From the NCBI GenBank assembly GCA_963712465.1, contig CAVQHY010000006.1, positions 372,001 to 436,000 on the forward strand: a stretch of DNA of 64,000 bases. The letters run 5' to 3'. The number at the start of each line of letters is the position of its first letter. Positions within the stretch are counted from its first letter, which is position 1. This DNA is from CAVQHY01 sp963712465. GTDB taxonomy: Bacteria > Actinomycetota > Thermoleophilia > Gaiellales > Gaiellaceae. Positions 1 through 7,579 of the stretch are shown piece by piece. Both the position numbers and the translations under genes were made by a program. The notes below the pieces were generated by a model that was not told the origin of the DNA, ran no database searches, and worked only from the letters and a program-made list of their open reading frames with translations.

Positions 1-635
1 AGAGCCAGCCGGGAATCCGCTACTACCCGCTCTTCTTGCTCGCCGGGCTCGTCTCCTGGGTGTTCTTCTCGCAGACGCTCGGCTCGGCGTCACGCAGCCT
101 GCTCGCGAACGCCAACCTCGTCAAGAAGGTGCGTTTCCCGCGCCAGCTCGTGCCGCTCTCCGTGGTCGCCACGCAGCTCGTCACGCTCGGAGTGATGCTG
201 GCGGTGATCGTCCCGATCAACCTCGTCCTCCTTCCGGACACGCGGACGACGTTCTGGCTGGTGTTCCCGCTCGCGGTGCTCCTCGTCGCGTTCACGGCGG
301 GGCTCTCGCTCATGGTCGCGACGGCGAACGTCCTCTACCGGGACGTCGAGCACATCGTCCAGGCGATCCTCCTGCCCTGGTTCTTCCTCACCCCCGTCCT
401 CTACACGTTCGAGACGCTCCCGGGCGCGATCGCCGAGCACGGCACGCTCGTCAACCTCCTCCACTGGGGAAACCCGATGGCGCCGATCGTGATCTCGATT
501 CGCGACCCGCTCTACTTCGGCGTCTGGCCGCCCTGGGGTGACGTGCTCTACTCGTGTGTCGCCGCGATCGTCGCACTCGCGCTCGGCGCGCTCGTGTTCA
601 CGAAGCTGGACGAGGATCTGGCCGTAGAGCTCTAG
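1..635 (+). CDS. wzm: Polysaccharide/teichoic-acid ABC exporter permease, 5'-truncated by window edge
   Basis: The frame is open from base 3 with no start in the window, so only the C-terminal ~210 residues of an ABC-2 type permease are seen. Four to five long hydrophobic segments alternate with short charged loops; the stretch VKKVRFPRQLVPLSVV is the cytoplasmic coupling-type loop usual in TagG/Wzm proteins, and ANVLYRDVEH precedes the penultimate helices. The family moves lipid-linked polysaccharide across the inner membrane together with an ATPase. The probable partner, Wzt, is 3.4 kb downstream on the same strand rather than directly next to it, so the usual wzm-wzt operon is interrupted. 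The last 38 bp overlap the end of the convergent gene. Confidence 0.85.
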   Translation, partial: SQPGIRYYPLFLLAGLVSWVFFSQTLGSASRSLLANANLVKKVRFPRQLVPLSVVATQLVTLGVMLAVIVPINLVLLPDTRTTFWLVFPLAVLLVAFTAGLSLMVATANVLYRDVEHIVQAILLPWFFLTPVLYTFETLPGAIAEHGTLVNLLHWGNPMAPIVISIRDPLYFGVWPPWGDVLYSCVAAIVALALGALVFTKLDEDLAVEL

Positions 636-1467
636 CCGCAACGGCGACGCGGATCCGCCCGTCGCAGAGCGCGGGGCCCTCGACGTCGCGCGGATCGACC
701 GCGGGCAGGCCGTGGAGCTGCGTCACGGCGACCGGGACGAGGAGCGACGGACAGAGGAGCGGATGCGCCCACTCGGGCGAGCGCCCGAAGCCGGGCGCCC
801 ACGGCTCGAGCTCCCGGCGACGACGCCGCTCGCTTCGGCCCGCGTCGAGCGCGACCGACCCGCCGACGGCCGCGTATCCCTCCTCGTGTGCGTCGAGGAT
901 CCGGGTTGCCCAGTCGGGCTCGGGCCTGCAGCCGGCGCTCAGGTGTGCGGTCGCCTCGGCGCCGTCGTCGAGCTCCTCCTGCTGGAGCGCGAGCGCGACC
1001 CGCGTGGCCGCTTCGAGCTCGGGGGGCCCCGGGCGCACGACGACCGCGAGCGCCCGCCGCTCGAGGCGCGACGCCACCGAGACGGGCAGCTCGAGCGGCG
1101 TGTTGCCGATCTCGGCGAACCAGAAGCGGTGCTCGTGGACGAGGTCGAGCGCGAGCAGATAGTCGCCCGGAGGCATCGGCCCGACGAGGTCGAGCTCGAG
1201 CTCGACGCGCGCTCCGGGCGCGACGGGCCGCGGCAGGGCGGTTCGGTCGCCGTCCCAGACGATCGGGTTGCCGAGCGGGTCGAGCCAGTGGTAGGCGAGC
1301 TGGACTCCCTCCTTGCCGAGCGAGCGCCACGTCGCCGAGCCCGCGTTCTCCAGGTCGACTCGGGCGGTCGACTGCATCCCCGCCCGTACGGGCGACACGT
1401 CGTACGCCAGCCAGCGCACGGCAAGCGGCCCCACGGGGACGGGGCTGCTCGGGGCGGGGGTCGGCAC
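598..1467 (-). CDS. Ig-like domain protein with glycosyltransferase-like C-terminal remnant
   Basis: The 289-aa product has two parts. Residues ~12-125 form a beta-rich, Ig-like module (Trp-rich strands ATWRSLG, HRFWFAEIGN) of the kind attached to envelope carbohydrate enzymes. Residues ~130-289 contain SAGCRPEPDW and YAAVGGSVAL, which resemble the middle of family-2 glycosyltransferases (acidic/DW segment followed by VGG), but the nucleotide-binding N-terminal half of such an enzyme is absent. The GTG start at 1467 is chosen because TAGACT lies 6 nt upstream. It diverges from hemE and overlaps the 3' end of the permease by 38 bp. Function is unproven; an envelope polysaccharide role is inferred from its neighbours. 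Confidence 0.5.
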   Translation of the reverse strand: MPTPAPSSPVPVGPLAVRWLAYDVSPVRAGMQSTARVDLENAGSATWRSLGKEGVQLAYHWLDPLGNPIVWDGDRTALPRPVAPGARVELELDLVGPMPPGDYLLALDLVHEHRFWFAEIGNTPLELPVSVASRLERRALAVVVRPGPPELEAATRVALALQQEELDDGAEATAHLSAGCRPEPDWATRILDAHEEGYAAVGGSVALDAGRSERRRRRELEPWAPGFGRSPEWAHPLLCPSLLVPVAVTQLHGLPAVDPRDVEGPALCDGRIRVAVAARALRPDPRPAS

Positions 1468-1484
1468 CGGGCTAGTCTACGACC
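1468..1484. promoter_or_regulatory. Shared divergent leaderless promoter, hemE / Ig-like gene
   Basis: The 17 bp between two divergent GTG starts contain TAGTCTA (1473-1479). Read on + it gives TAGTCT ending 6 nt before hemE; read on - it gives TAGACT ending 6 nt before the other gene. Both starts would be the transcript 5' ends. No Shine-Dalgarno sequence fits on either side. Confidence 0.6.
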
Positions 1485-2531
1485 GTGGCCGAGCCGCTCC
1501 TCGTGCGCGCCTGCCGGCGCGAGCCGGTCGCGCGAACGCCGGTCTGGTTCATGCGCCAGGCGGGCCGGTCGCTGCCCGAGTACCGGGCGATTCGCGAGCG
1601 GTACACGTTGTTCGAGATCTGCGCCGAGGCGGAGCTGTGCGCCGAGGTGACGCTCCAGCCGGTGCGGCGGCACGGTGTCGACGCGGCCGTGATGTTCGCG
1701 GACATCATGAGCCCGGTGCTCGGCATGGGCGTCGACGTCGAGCTCGTCGACGGCGTCGGACCGGTGATCGGCTCACCGATCGCGTCGCTCGCGGACGTGG
1801 CGCGCCTCCGGGTCCCGGCCCCGGAGGAGTCGGTTCCCGCGATCCTCGGCGCGGTGGGGCGAGTCCGCGCCGCGCTCGAGCCGGACCGGGCCGTGATCGG
1901 CTTCGCGGGCGGGCCGTTCACGGTCGCCGGGTACCTCGTCGAGGGCAGGCCGTCGCGCGACTTCGTCCGGACGAAGCGCTGCATGTACGAGGCCTCGGAC
2001 GTCTGGCACGCGCTGCTGGAGAAGCTCGCCGACACGTTTGCCGCCTACGTGGCTGCCAAGGTCCGTGCCGGGGCCGACGTGATCCAGCTCTTCGACTCGT
2101 GGGCCGGCGTGCTCTCGGTCGACGACTACCGGGAGTTCGTCGCTCCCTACTCGGCGCGGATTCTCGCCGCCGTCGATGTGCCGACCATCCACTTCGGCAC
2201 CGGCGCCACCCATCTGCTCGGGGACCTCGCCGCGGCCGGAGGCGATGTGATCGGGCTCGACTGGCGCATTCCGCTCGATCGCGGCTGGCGGCTCGCCGGC
2301 CTCGATCGCGGCGTGCAGGGAAATCTCGATCCGGTGCTGCTGCTCGGCCCGTTCGAGCGGGCCGAGCGGACGGCCCGCGCGATTCTCGACGTGGCCGGCG
2401 GCCGTCCCGGCCACATCTTCAACCTCGGCCACGGGGTGCTGCCGGAGACCGATCCGGACTCCCTTGGACGGCTCGTCCAGGTCGTCCACGAGCACGCGGC
2501 GACGCCGGCCGGCGTCGCCGGCGATGGCTGA
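1485..2531 (+). CDS. hemE: Uroporphyrinogen decarboxylase
   Basis: HemE removes the four acetate carboxyls of uroporphyrinogen III to give coproporphyrinogen III in cytosolic haem synthesis. The 348-aa length is normal. The N-terminal signature PVWFMRQAGRSLPEYR carries the substrate-binding arginines, followed by DAAVMFADIMSP with the catalytic aspartate. IGFAGGPFTVAGYL, the QLFDSWAG motif and HIFNLGHGVLPETDP near the C-terminus complete the family pattern. The GTG start follows a TAGTCT box by 6 nt, so the mRNA is probably leaderless. The stop overlaps the next start by 8 nt (ATGGCTGA), which suggests translational coupling to the SIR2 gene. No other haem genes are in the window. Confidence 0.97.
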   Translation: MAEPLLVRACRREPVARTPVWFMRQAGRSLPEYRAIRERYTLFEICAEAELCAEVTLQPVRRHGVDAAVMFADIMSPVLGMGVDVELVDGVGPVIGSPIASLADVARLRVPAPEESVPAILGAVGRVRAALEPDRAVIGFAGGPFTVAGYLVEGRPSRDFVRTKRCMYEASDVWHALLEKLADTFAAYVAAKVRAGADVIQLFDSWAGVLSVDDYREFVAPYSARILAAVDVPTIHFGTGATHLLGDLAAAGGDVIGLDWRIPLDRGWRLAGLDRGVQGNLDPVLLLGPFERAERTARAILDVAGGRPGHIFNLGHGVLPETDPDSLGRLVQVVHEHAATPAGVAGDG

Positions 2532-3951
2532 GCTGACGTTCAGCGAGCTCGTTCGCGACCTGCGCCAGCGGCGCGAGGTCGCGGATCCTCCGCCGGTGCT
2601 CCTGCTCGGCGCGGGTGCCTCGGTGGAGGCGGGCATCGGCGCGATGACCGATCTGTTCGCCTTCGTCGATTGCGCTGACTTCAAGGAGTTCAGCCGATAC
2701 ATCGAGGACTTCAGCGCAGCCGAGCGCTATCGGCTGCTCGCACGCTTCCTTCAGTCGCAGCGGCCCGCCGAGCCGACACCCGGATACCTCGCCCTCGCAG
2801 AGCTTTGCGCGGACGCCTACCTCGACCTCGTGCTGACGACGAATCTAGACCCGCTGGTCGACGACGCCCTCGCCGCCGCACGGCTGTGGCGGAAGGACTA
2901 CCTCGTGCTCGTGAACGGGGTGATTCGACCAGGCTGGCTGGCGACGCTCGCTGCGTCGCCGAGCCCGCGCGTCAAGGTCGTGAAGCTGCACGGTGACCTG
3001 TTTCATCGCTGCATGGCGTGGACGGTCGACGAGATGGAGACGATGGTCGGCGACGTGCACGAGGAGCTCCTGGCCGCTCTGCGTGGGCGTGACCTCCTGA
3101 TCGTCGGCCACAGCCTTCGGGACGCTCGGATCCGCGAGCTCGTGCTCGAGTGCGAGGGCTCGGTGTGGTTCACGCATCCCGAGAAGACACCTGCCTTCCT
3201 CGCGAGGAAGAAGAACGTTCGCTCCGTTGTCGGCGCGAACTGCACGTTCGAGCAGATCTTCGTCGCCCTTGCCAGGGAGCTCTCCCCGGTGGGGGCCGAC
3301 GGTGTCGATCGAGTCGCGCTCGCGCCGACCCGCGATTCAGCGACCGTGTCGACGCTCGACGATCTGATGGCGTCGGTCGTTGGCGTCGCTCGGGCCCCCG
3401 ACGAAGCGCCGTTCATGACCGGCTTCGTACTTGCCGAGCCGCGGGTGATCGTGACGGACGGGCTCGACGCGAACGCCGGCCGGCTCGACCCCGACAGCGT
3501 CTCGCTCGTCTCGTACGGAGGTCGGCGTCTGACGACCCGCGTCGCCCGGCGCGCCGGCACGCACGTTTTCGGACCGGTGCTCCTCGATGCTCCCGATGAC
3601 CTCAAGGTTCCCGGTCTTCGGATCGACGCCGGCCCGGTCGGGCAGGGAATGGAGGTTCACATTGCCGTTGCCGCCGGCGACCGTGTGGGCGTCTCCTCAG
3701 GGCTGGTCGAGGATCCACGCCCACACGCCGTCGAGATCGTCGGGCTGGGCGTGGTCGACGACCTCGTCTCCGTCGACGCCGTCACTGCGCCAGGTGGCTC
3801 TGGGGCGCCGGTCGTCGACGGAAGCCTCGCGGTTCGCGGCTTCGTGGTCGCCGGCGGTGTCGAGCGCCCTCCGGCGATCGCGTACGCGGCGGAGGCCTGG
3901 GCGGCCGCCGTCGACCGTCCGCGGCGACGGCGCAAGCGAGCCGGTGGGTAA
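2524..3951 (+). CDS. SIR2-family protein fused to a trypsin-like (probably inactive) domain
   Basis: The 475-aa protein has an N-terminal SIR2 fold (residues ~20-260) with GAGAS at 29-33 (NAD phosphate loop), LTTNLD near 105, KLHG near 154-157 with the catalytic-type His, and LLIVGHSLRD near 200, all typical of SIR2 proteins that hydrolyse NAD in phage defence. Residues ~285-465 look like a chymotrypsin-fold domain: TGFVLAEPRVIVTDG sits where the His-containing strand should be, and APGGSGAPVVDG (Ser near 426) matches the GxSGxP nucleophile loop. The His position (TDGL instead of TNxH) and the Asp strand appear lost, so the protease half may only bind. The ATG overlaps the hemE stop. A conflict/defence role is inferred from domain content. 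Confidence 0.75.
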   Translation: MAELTFSELVRDLRQRREVADPPPVLLLGAGASVEAGIGAMTDLFAFVDCADFKEFSRYIEDFSAAERYRLLARFLQSQRPAEPTPGYLALAELCADAYLDLVLTTNLDPLVDDALAAARLWRKDYLVLVNGVIRPGWLATLAASPSPRVKVVKLHGDLFHRCMAWTVDEMETMVGDVHEELLAALRGRDLLIVGHSLRDARIRELVLECEGSVWFTHPEKTPAFLARKKNVRSVVGANCTFEQIFVALARELSPVGADGVDRVALAPTRDSATVSTLDDLMASVVGVARAPDEAPFMTGFVLAEPRVIVTDGLDANAGRLDPDSVSLVSYGGRRLTTRVARRAGTHVFGPVLLDAPDDLKVPGLRIDAGPVGQGMEVHIAVAAGDRVGVSSGLVEDPRPHAVEIVGLGVVDDLVSVDAVTAPGGSGAPVVDGSLAVRGFVVAGGVERPPAIAYAAEAWAAAVDRPRRRRKRAGG

Positions 3952-3990
3952 CCCGTCGGTACCCGTGCATGCTCCGGCGGTAGCTGCGAG

Positions 3991-3996
3991 TAACCT
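3991..3996 (+). promoter_or_regulatory. -10 box of wzt, leaderless type
   Basis: TAACCT ends 6 nt before the wzt ATG, and there is no purine-rich ribosome site between them. Confidence 0.5.
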
Positions 3997-4002
3997 CAGG
4001 CC

Positions 4003-5220
4003 ATGAGGCCGGGAGAGGTGGTCGTCGACGGCGTCAGCCGCCGTTTCCGGGTCAACCCGGCCCGCGGGCTGACCTTGAAGGACGCGGTCATCCGCCGTCG
4101 CGAGCTCCGTGGCACCGAGATCTGGGCGCTTCGGGATGTGTCGTTTCGGGTCGAGCCGGGCGAGGCGGTGGGCCTGGTCGGCCGCAACGGCTCGGGCAAG
4201 TCGACGCTCCTCTCGCTCGTAGCAGGGATCATCAAGCCCACCTCGGGCCGGATCGACGTGGGCGGCGCCGTCGGCTCGCTGCTCGAGCTCGGCGCCGGCT
4301 TCCACCCCGACTTCACGGGGCGCGAGAACGTGCTCCTGACCGGCTCGGTCTACGGCCTGGCCAAGAAGCACATCCTCGAGCAGATGGACGAGATCGTCGC
4401 CTTCGCCGAGCTCGAGCGCTTCATCGACCTGCCGGTTCGCACCTATTCCTCGGGCATGTACATGCGGCTCGGCTTTGCGATCGCCACGCACGTGGACGCG
4501 AGCGTGCTCCTCCTCGACGAGGTCTTCGCCGTGGGCGACGAGGCGTTCCAGCGCAAGTGCTTCGGCACGATCTTCGAGTTCAAGAGCCGCGGCGGGACGA
4601 TCGTCTTCGTCTCGCATGACGCCTCGGCGGTCGAGCGCCTCTGCGAGCGCGCCGTCCTCCTGCGCGCGGGCAGTGTCGAGGCCGACGGCTCGACGCACGA
4701 GGTGATGCGCCGCTACCACGCGCTGCTCGCGGCGGAGGAGAATCCCGAGGAGCGCGGTCTGGGCCTGCGCGAGTGGGGAAGTGGCGAGGTTCGCGTCGTT
4801 TCGGCGCGGCTCGAGGACGTGGACGGCCGGGAGCGGGCCCAGGTGCTTTCGGGCGAGCCGATCGTCGTGACGCTCCAGCTCGACGGGGCCGCCGAGATCG
4901 CACCCCCACGCGTGTCGATCGAGCTGCGCGACACGAACGGGACCCTGATCGGCGGAGCCGCTGTCGACGCCTCCGAGCTCGGATGGAGCGACGACCCGGG
5001 CCCCCGCAGGCTTCGCTACGAGATCGACCGTCTGCCGCTCGCCGACGGACGCTTCTCGCTCGGCGTCTCCCTGTCCGATCGGGAGGGAAGCCGCCTGTAC
5101 CATCGAATCGATCGGGTGGCGGAGTTTCTCGTCTACCCCGACGAGGAGATCCAGGGCGCAGTCCGTCTCGACGGCCGCTGGTCTCTCGACGAGTCCCGAA
5201 CGGAAGTGAACACCCGGTGA
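4003..5220 (+). CDS. wzt: Polysaccharide ABC exporter ATPase with carbohydrate-binding tail
   Basis: The 405-aa protein has an ABC nucleotide-binding domain in residues 1-245: Walker A GRNGSGKST near 60, GAGFHPDFTGRENV typical of Wzt/TagH, a signature region YSSGMYMRLGF, Walker B VLLLDEVFAVGD, and the H-loop FVSHD. Residues ~255-395 form a beta-sandwich Wzt_C-like domain that in O-antigen exporters recognises the end-modified glycan chain. It should power the Wzm permease whose 3' end opens the window. The two genes are separated by hemE, a SIR2 gene and an antisense gene. A start box TAACCT lies 6 nt before the ATG. The stop overlaps the following GTG (GTGA). Confidence 0.92.
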   Translation: MRPGEVVVDGVSRRFRVNPARGLTLKDAVIRRRELRGTEIWALRDVSFRVEPGEAVGLVGRNGSGKSTLLSLVAGIIKPTSGRIDVGGAVGSLLELGAGFHPDFTGRENVLLTGSVYGLAKKHILEQMDEIVAFAELERFIDLPVRTYSSGMYMRLGFAIATHVDASVLLLDEVFAVGDEAFQRKCFGTIFEFKSRGGTIVFVSHDASAVERLCERAVLLRAGSVEADGSTHEVMRRYHALLAAEENPEERGLGLREWGSGEVRVVSARLEDVDGRERAQVLSGEPIVVTLQLDGAAEIAPPRVSIELRDTNGTLIGGAAVDASELGWSDDPGPRRLRYEIDRLPLADGRFSLGVSLSDREGSRLYHRIDRVAEFLVYPDEEIQGAVRLDGRWSLDESRTEVNTR

Positions 5221-5492
5221 GCACCACGCGCACCTGCCCGGACTGGCCGGCTCTGCTGGAGGTCGCTCCCGACCTCCACTTCAAGCACTACACCGTCGCC
5301 GAGGCGAGGCTGCCCGCTGAGGTGCTGGCCAACCTTCGCGAAATCCCGCTCGACGCGGTCGCCATCTGCGCTGACCTCGACCAGCACGTCGTCAACACCG
5401 CCCACACCGACCCGCGCGTCGTCGACGCCGTCAAGGGCACGTACTGGTTCGACCTCGGCGAGTGGGTCGCCCAGGGCCCTCGGTCGAGCTAG
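5217..5492 (+). CDS. Small conserved-looking protein, unknown function
   Basis: This 91-aa product starts at GTG 5217, overlapping the wzt stop as GTGA, so it is probably translated by coupling. I do not recognise the family. It contains HFKHYTVAEARLPAEVL, an acidic Cys-containing strand AICADLDQHV and an aromatic segment GTYWFDLGEW, with no membrane segment or signal peptide. It ends in a 4-nt convergent overlap with hisA. The wzt neighbourhood suggests, but does not prove, a link with glycan export. Confidence 0.6.
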   Translation: MSTTRTCPDWPALLEVAPDLHFKHYTVAEARLPAEVLANLREIPLDAVAICADLDQHVVNTAHTDPRVVDAVKGTYWFDLGEWVAQGPRSS

Positions 5493-6214
5493 AGCCCGAT
5501 AGCGCCCTCGAGCAGGGCCCGGCCGACAACGGCGCCCTCGAGCCGGATTGCGGCGAGCGCGTCCAGGTCGGCCTCCGAGCTCACGCCGCCGGCCGCGAGG
5601 ATCGGCAAGCCGGAGCGCCTGCGGACGTGCCCCAGGAGGTCGAGGTCAGGCCCCCCCAACGTCCCGTCGTGGTCGATCGCCGTGCACAGGAGCCGTCGGA
5701 CCCCCGCCTGGCAGCAGCGTGCGATCGCCTCGTCGACGCCGAGCTCGGTCGAGCACTCCCACCCGGACGCGGCGACAAGGCCGTCGCGAACGTCGACGGC
5801 GACCACGAGCCGCTCGCCGAGCCCGTCGACGTAGGGGTCCAGCGCCCCAGGTTCGGCGAAGGCCGCCGTCCCGACGACGACGCGGGCTGCGCCTGCCTCG
5901 AGGAGCGCGAAAGCGTTGGCCGGCGACCGCACCCCGCCCGCAACCTGTACCGGAACGCCGTCGGCCTCCCCGATCAGCCGCCGGACGACGTCTGGCCGGA
6001 CGCCGCCGTCGCGCGACGCCTCCAGGTCGACCAGGTGGATCAGAGGCGGCCGGCGAGCCGCGAACCGTCGCACCAGCTCGGCTGGGTCGCCCGCCCGGGC
6101 GATCACGCGCGAGAAGTCGCCGCGCTCGAGCCGGACGGCCTCCTCCCCGAGCAGGTCGACGGCGGGGATCAGCTGAAACGCGCGACGTCGCCCTTGCTCT
6201 TCCTTCGACGCCAT
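5489..6214 (-). CDS. hisA: Phosphoribosylformimino-AICAR isomerase HisA
   Basis: HisA catalyses the Amadori isomerisation of ProFAR to PRFAR in histidine synthesis. The 241-aa TIM barrel opens with FQLIPAVDLLGEEAVRL (catalytic Asp in PAVD), and carries VQVAGGVRS and VVVGTAAF phosphate-binding loops, the second catalytic Asp in CTAIDHDGTLGG, and ILAAGGVSS near the end. An actinobacterial PriA-like dual role with TrpF is possible but not decidable here. Unlike the other his genes it lies on the minus strand, divergent from the TrpR-like regulator. The ATG directly abuts a palindrome containing TAGCAT 6 nt upstream, so a leaderless, repressor-controlled transcript is likely. Confidence 0.95.
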   Translation of the reverse strand: MASKEEQGRRRAFQLIPAVDLLGEEAVRLERGDFSRVIARAGDPAELVRRFAARRPPLIHLVDLEASRDGGVRPDVVRRLIGEADGVPVQVAGGVRSPANAFALLEAGAARVVVGTAAFAEPGALDPYVDGLGERLVVAVDVRDGLVAASGWECSTELGVDEAIARCCQAGVRRLLCTAIDHDGTLGGPDLDLLGHVRRRSGLPILAAGGVSSEADLDALAAIRLEGAVVGRALLEGAIGL

Positions 6215-6229
6215 GTTAGCATGCTAACA
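6214..6229. promoter_or_regulatory. 16-bp palindromic operator overlapping both divergent his promoters
   Basis: TGTTAGCATGCTAACA is a perfect inverted repeat. TAGCAT within it is a -10-like box on both strands; on the minus strand it ends 6 nt before the hisA ATG. It lies 30 bp before the TrpR-like gene. A dimeric helix-turn-helix regulator bound here would block both promoters. The TrpR-like product next to it is the obvious candidate (inference). Confidence 0.65.
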
Positions 6230-6258
6230 CGCGGCCCCAGGAAGGACAGGAGACGCGG

Positions 6259-6639
6259 ATGATGGCCGACGGGAGACCACATCGACACCGAGACGATCCG
6301 TCCGAGTCCGCCCCGACGCGGTCCGGCGGTGCGACGGGAGCGGGAACGTGGCGAACGAAAGAGATGAACGAGCTGCTCGAGGCGATCCTGAGCCTCGAGA
6401 CCCCCGAGGAGGCGCGGCGGTTCTTCCGGGATCTCTGCACGATCGCGGAGCTGGAGGCGATGGCGCACCGCTGGCAGGCGGCGCGGCTGGTGGACGAGGG
6501 GCTTCCGTACCACGAGGTGTCTCGCCGGACGGGAGCGTCGACGACGACGGTGACGCGCGTGGCGCACTGGCTCCGCCACGGCGAGGATGGGTACCGGCTG
6601 GCGATCGATCGGCAGCGGGCCCGCTCGGCGAGAGCCTGA
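6259..6639 (+). CDS. TrpR-like (YerC/YecD family) transcriptional regulator
   Basis: The 126-aa protein has a disordered N-terminus (residues 1-35) followed by the YerC/TrpR-like helical domain: MNELLEAILSLETPEEARRF, then IAELEAMAHRWQAARLVDEG and the recognition helix region YHEVSRRTGASTTTVTRVAHWL. These regulators are dimeric relatives of TrpR; the YerC type has been proposed as a histidine-pathway repressor in Firmicutes. Position first in the his gene run, directly beside a perfect palindrome and hisA, supports that role here. A strong GGAAGGACAGGAG ribosome site (from 6240) precedes ATGATG. The stop overlaps the proposed hisG start. Confidence 0.9.
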   Translation: MMADGRPHRHRDDPSESAPTRSGGATGAGTWRTKEMNELLEAILSLETPEEARRFFRDLCTIAELEAMAHRWQAARLVDEGLPYHEVSRRTGASTTTVTRVAHWLRHGEDGYRLAIDRQRARSARA

Positions 6640-7476
6640 AGATCGCCATCCCGGCCAAGGGCCGGCTGCGCGAGCCGGCGGTCTCGCTCCTCGAAGACGC
6701 CGGGCTCGGGCCCGAGCAGCCCGGGGAGCGGGCGCTCGCCTTTCCGTGCCGGAACGCCCCGGTCGAGGTGCTGCTCGTTCGTGCGGCCGACATCCCCGAG
6801 TACGTGCAGGACGGCGTCGTCGACTGCGGCATCACGGGAGCCGACCTTGTGCGCGAGCGCGGTGCCCGCGTCGCCGAGCTGCTGCGGCTCGGTTTCGGCG
6901 GCTGCACGCTCGATGCCGCCGTGCCGCAGGAGTCGAGCGTGAGCGGCCTCGAGGAACTCGCCGGCTTGCGCGTCGCGACTGTCTTTCCGCGTCTCACCCG
7001 TGAGACGCTCGCCGGGCAGCGGGATCGAGGTCGAGCTCGTCGACGTGACCGGCTCGGTCGAGGTCGCCCCGCGGCTGGGCCTCGCCGACGCGATCGTCGA
7101 CCTCGTCTCGAGCGGGAATACGCTACGAACCAACGGCCTTCGCTCGCTCGGCTCTCTCTTCGCCTCGGAGGCCGTGCTTGTGGGCGCGATTGGCGACGGC
7201 TCGGGCGCCGAGCGGCTGGCGCGGATCCTGAAGAGCGTCGTCGACGCGCGCGGGATGCGTTACCTGATGTTGAACGCACCGCAAGCTGCTCTCGAGGGGA
7301 TCTGCGATCTCGTCCCAGGCTCGCGCGCGCCCAGCGTGCTGCCGCTGCACGAGAACGGGATGGTCGCCGTGCACGCGCTCGTCCCCGCGGCCGACGTGTG
7401 GGCGCTTCTGCCCGAGCTCGAGGCGGCGGGCGCCTCCTCGATCCTGCTCGTGCCGGTCGAACGGATGCTGGCATGA
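6636..7476 (+). CDS. hisG: ATP phosphoribosyltransferase HisG, single frameshift near 7015
   Basis: HisG joins ATP and PRPP in the first, feedback-controlled step of histidine synthesis. The N-terminal part LKIAIPAKGRL, the PEYVQDGVVDCGITGADLV segment and LRVATVFPRLTRETLAG read in one frame to ~7013. The rest (GSGIEVELVDVTGSVEVAPR, IVDLVSSGNTLRTNGL, HisG C-terminal ACT-like region to VPVERMLA) reads in the +1 frame. Dropping one base near 7013-7016 restores a normal ~280-aa protein, so this is either an assembly error or a real mutation. No ATG/GTG/TTG fits; CTG 6636 overlaps the regulator stop (CTGA) after a GGCGAGAG ribosome site. Confidence 0.88.
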
Positions 7477-7492
7477 GGGGATGCGCCCATCA

Positions 7493-7574
7493 GGGCGGGG
7501 GTGGGGTGGTGGGAGTCTTGAGGGCATGCATTTGGGCGGGTGGGCTTTCCGTGGGCGGGGGTGGGGTGGTGGGA
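7493..7574 (+). repeat. G-rich double repeat in the hisG-hisC spacer
   Basis: The 22-nt motif with core GGGGGTGGGGTGGTGGGA occurs at 7493-7514 and again exactly 60 bp later at 7553-7574. Each copy has four G runs with loops of 1-4 nt, a canonical G-quadruplex pattern on the mRNA strand. The second copy ends 5 nt before the hisC GTG. The same core recurs before hisH. Confidence 0.8.
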
Positions 7575-7579
7575 TCCCG

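Noticed and set aside
3697..5103. A 468-codon minus-strand frame opposite wzt
   Set aside because: It is antisense to an ABC ATPase with all motifs; the translated product has no recognisable feature.
7481..7579. Extended HisC start at ATG 7481
   Set aside because: It would translate the G-rich repeats into Gly/Trp-rich sequence not found in aminotransferases; GTG 7580 with the core 5 nt upstream fits the family N-terminus.
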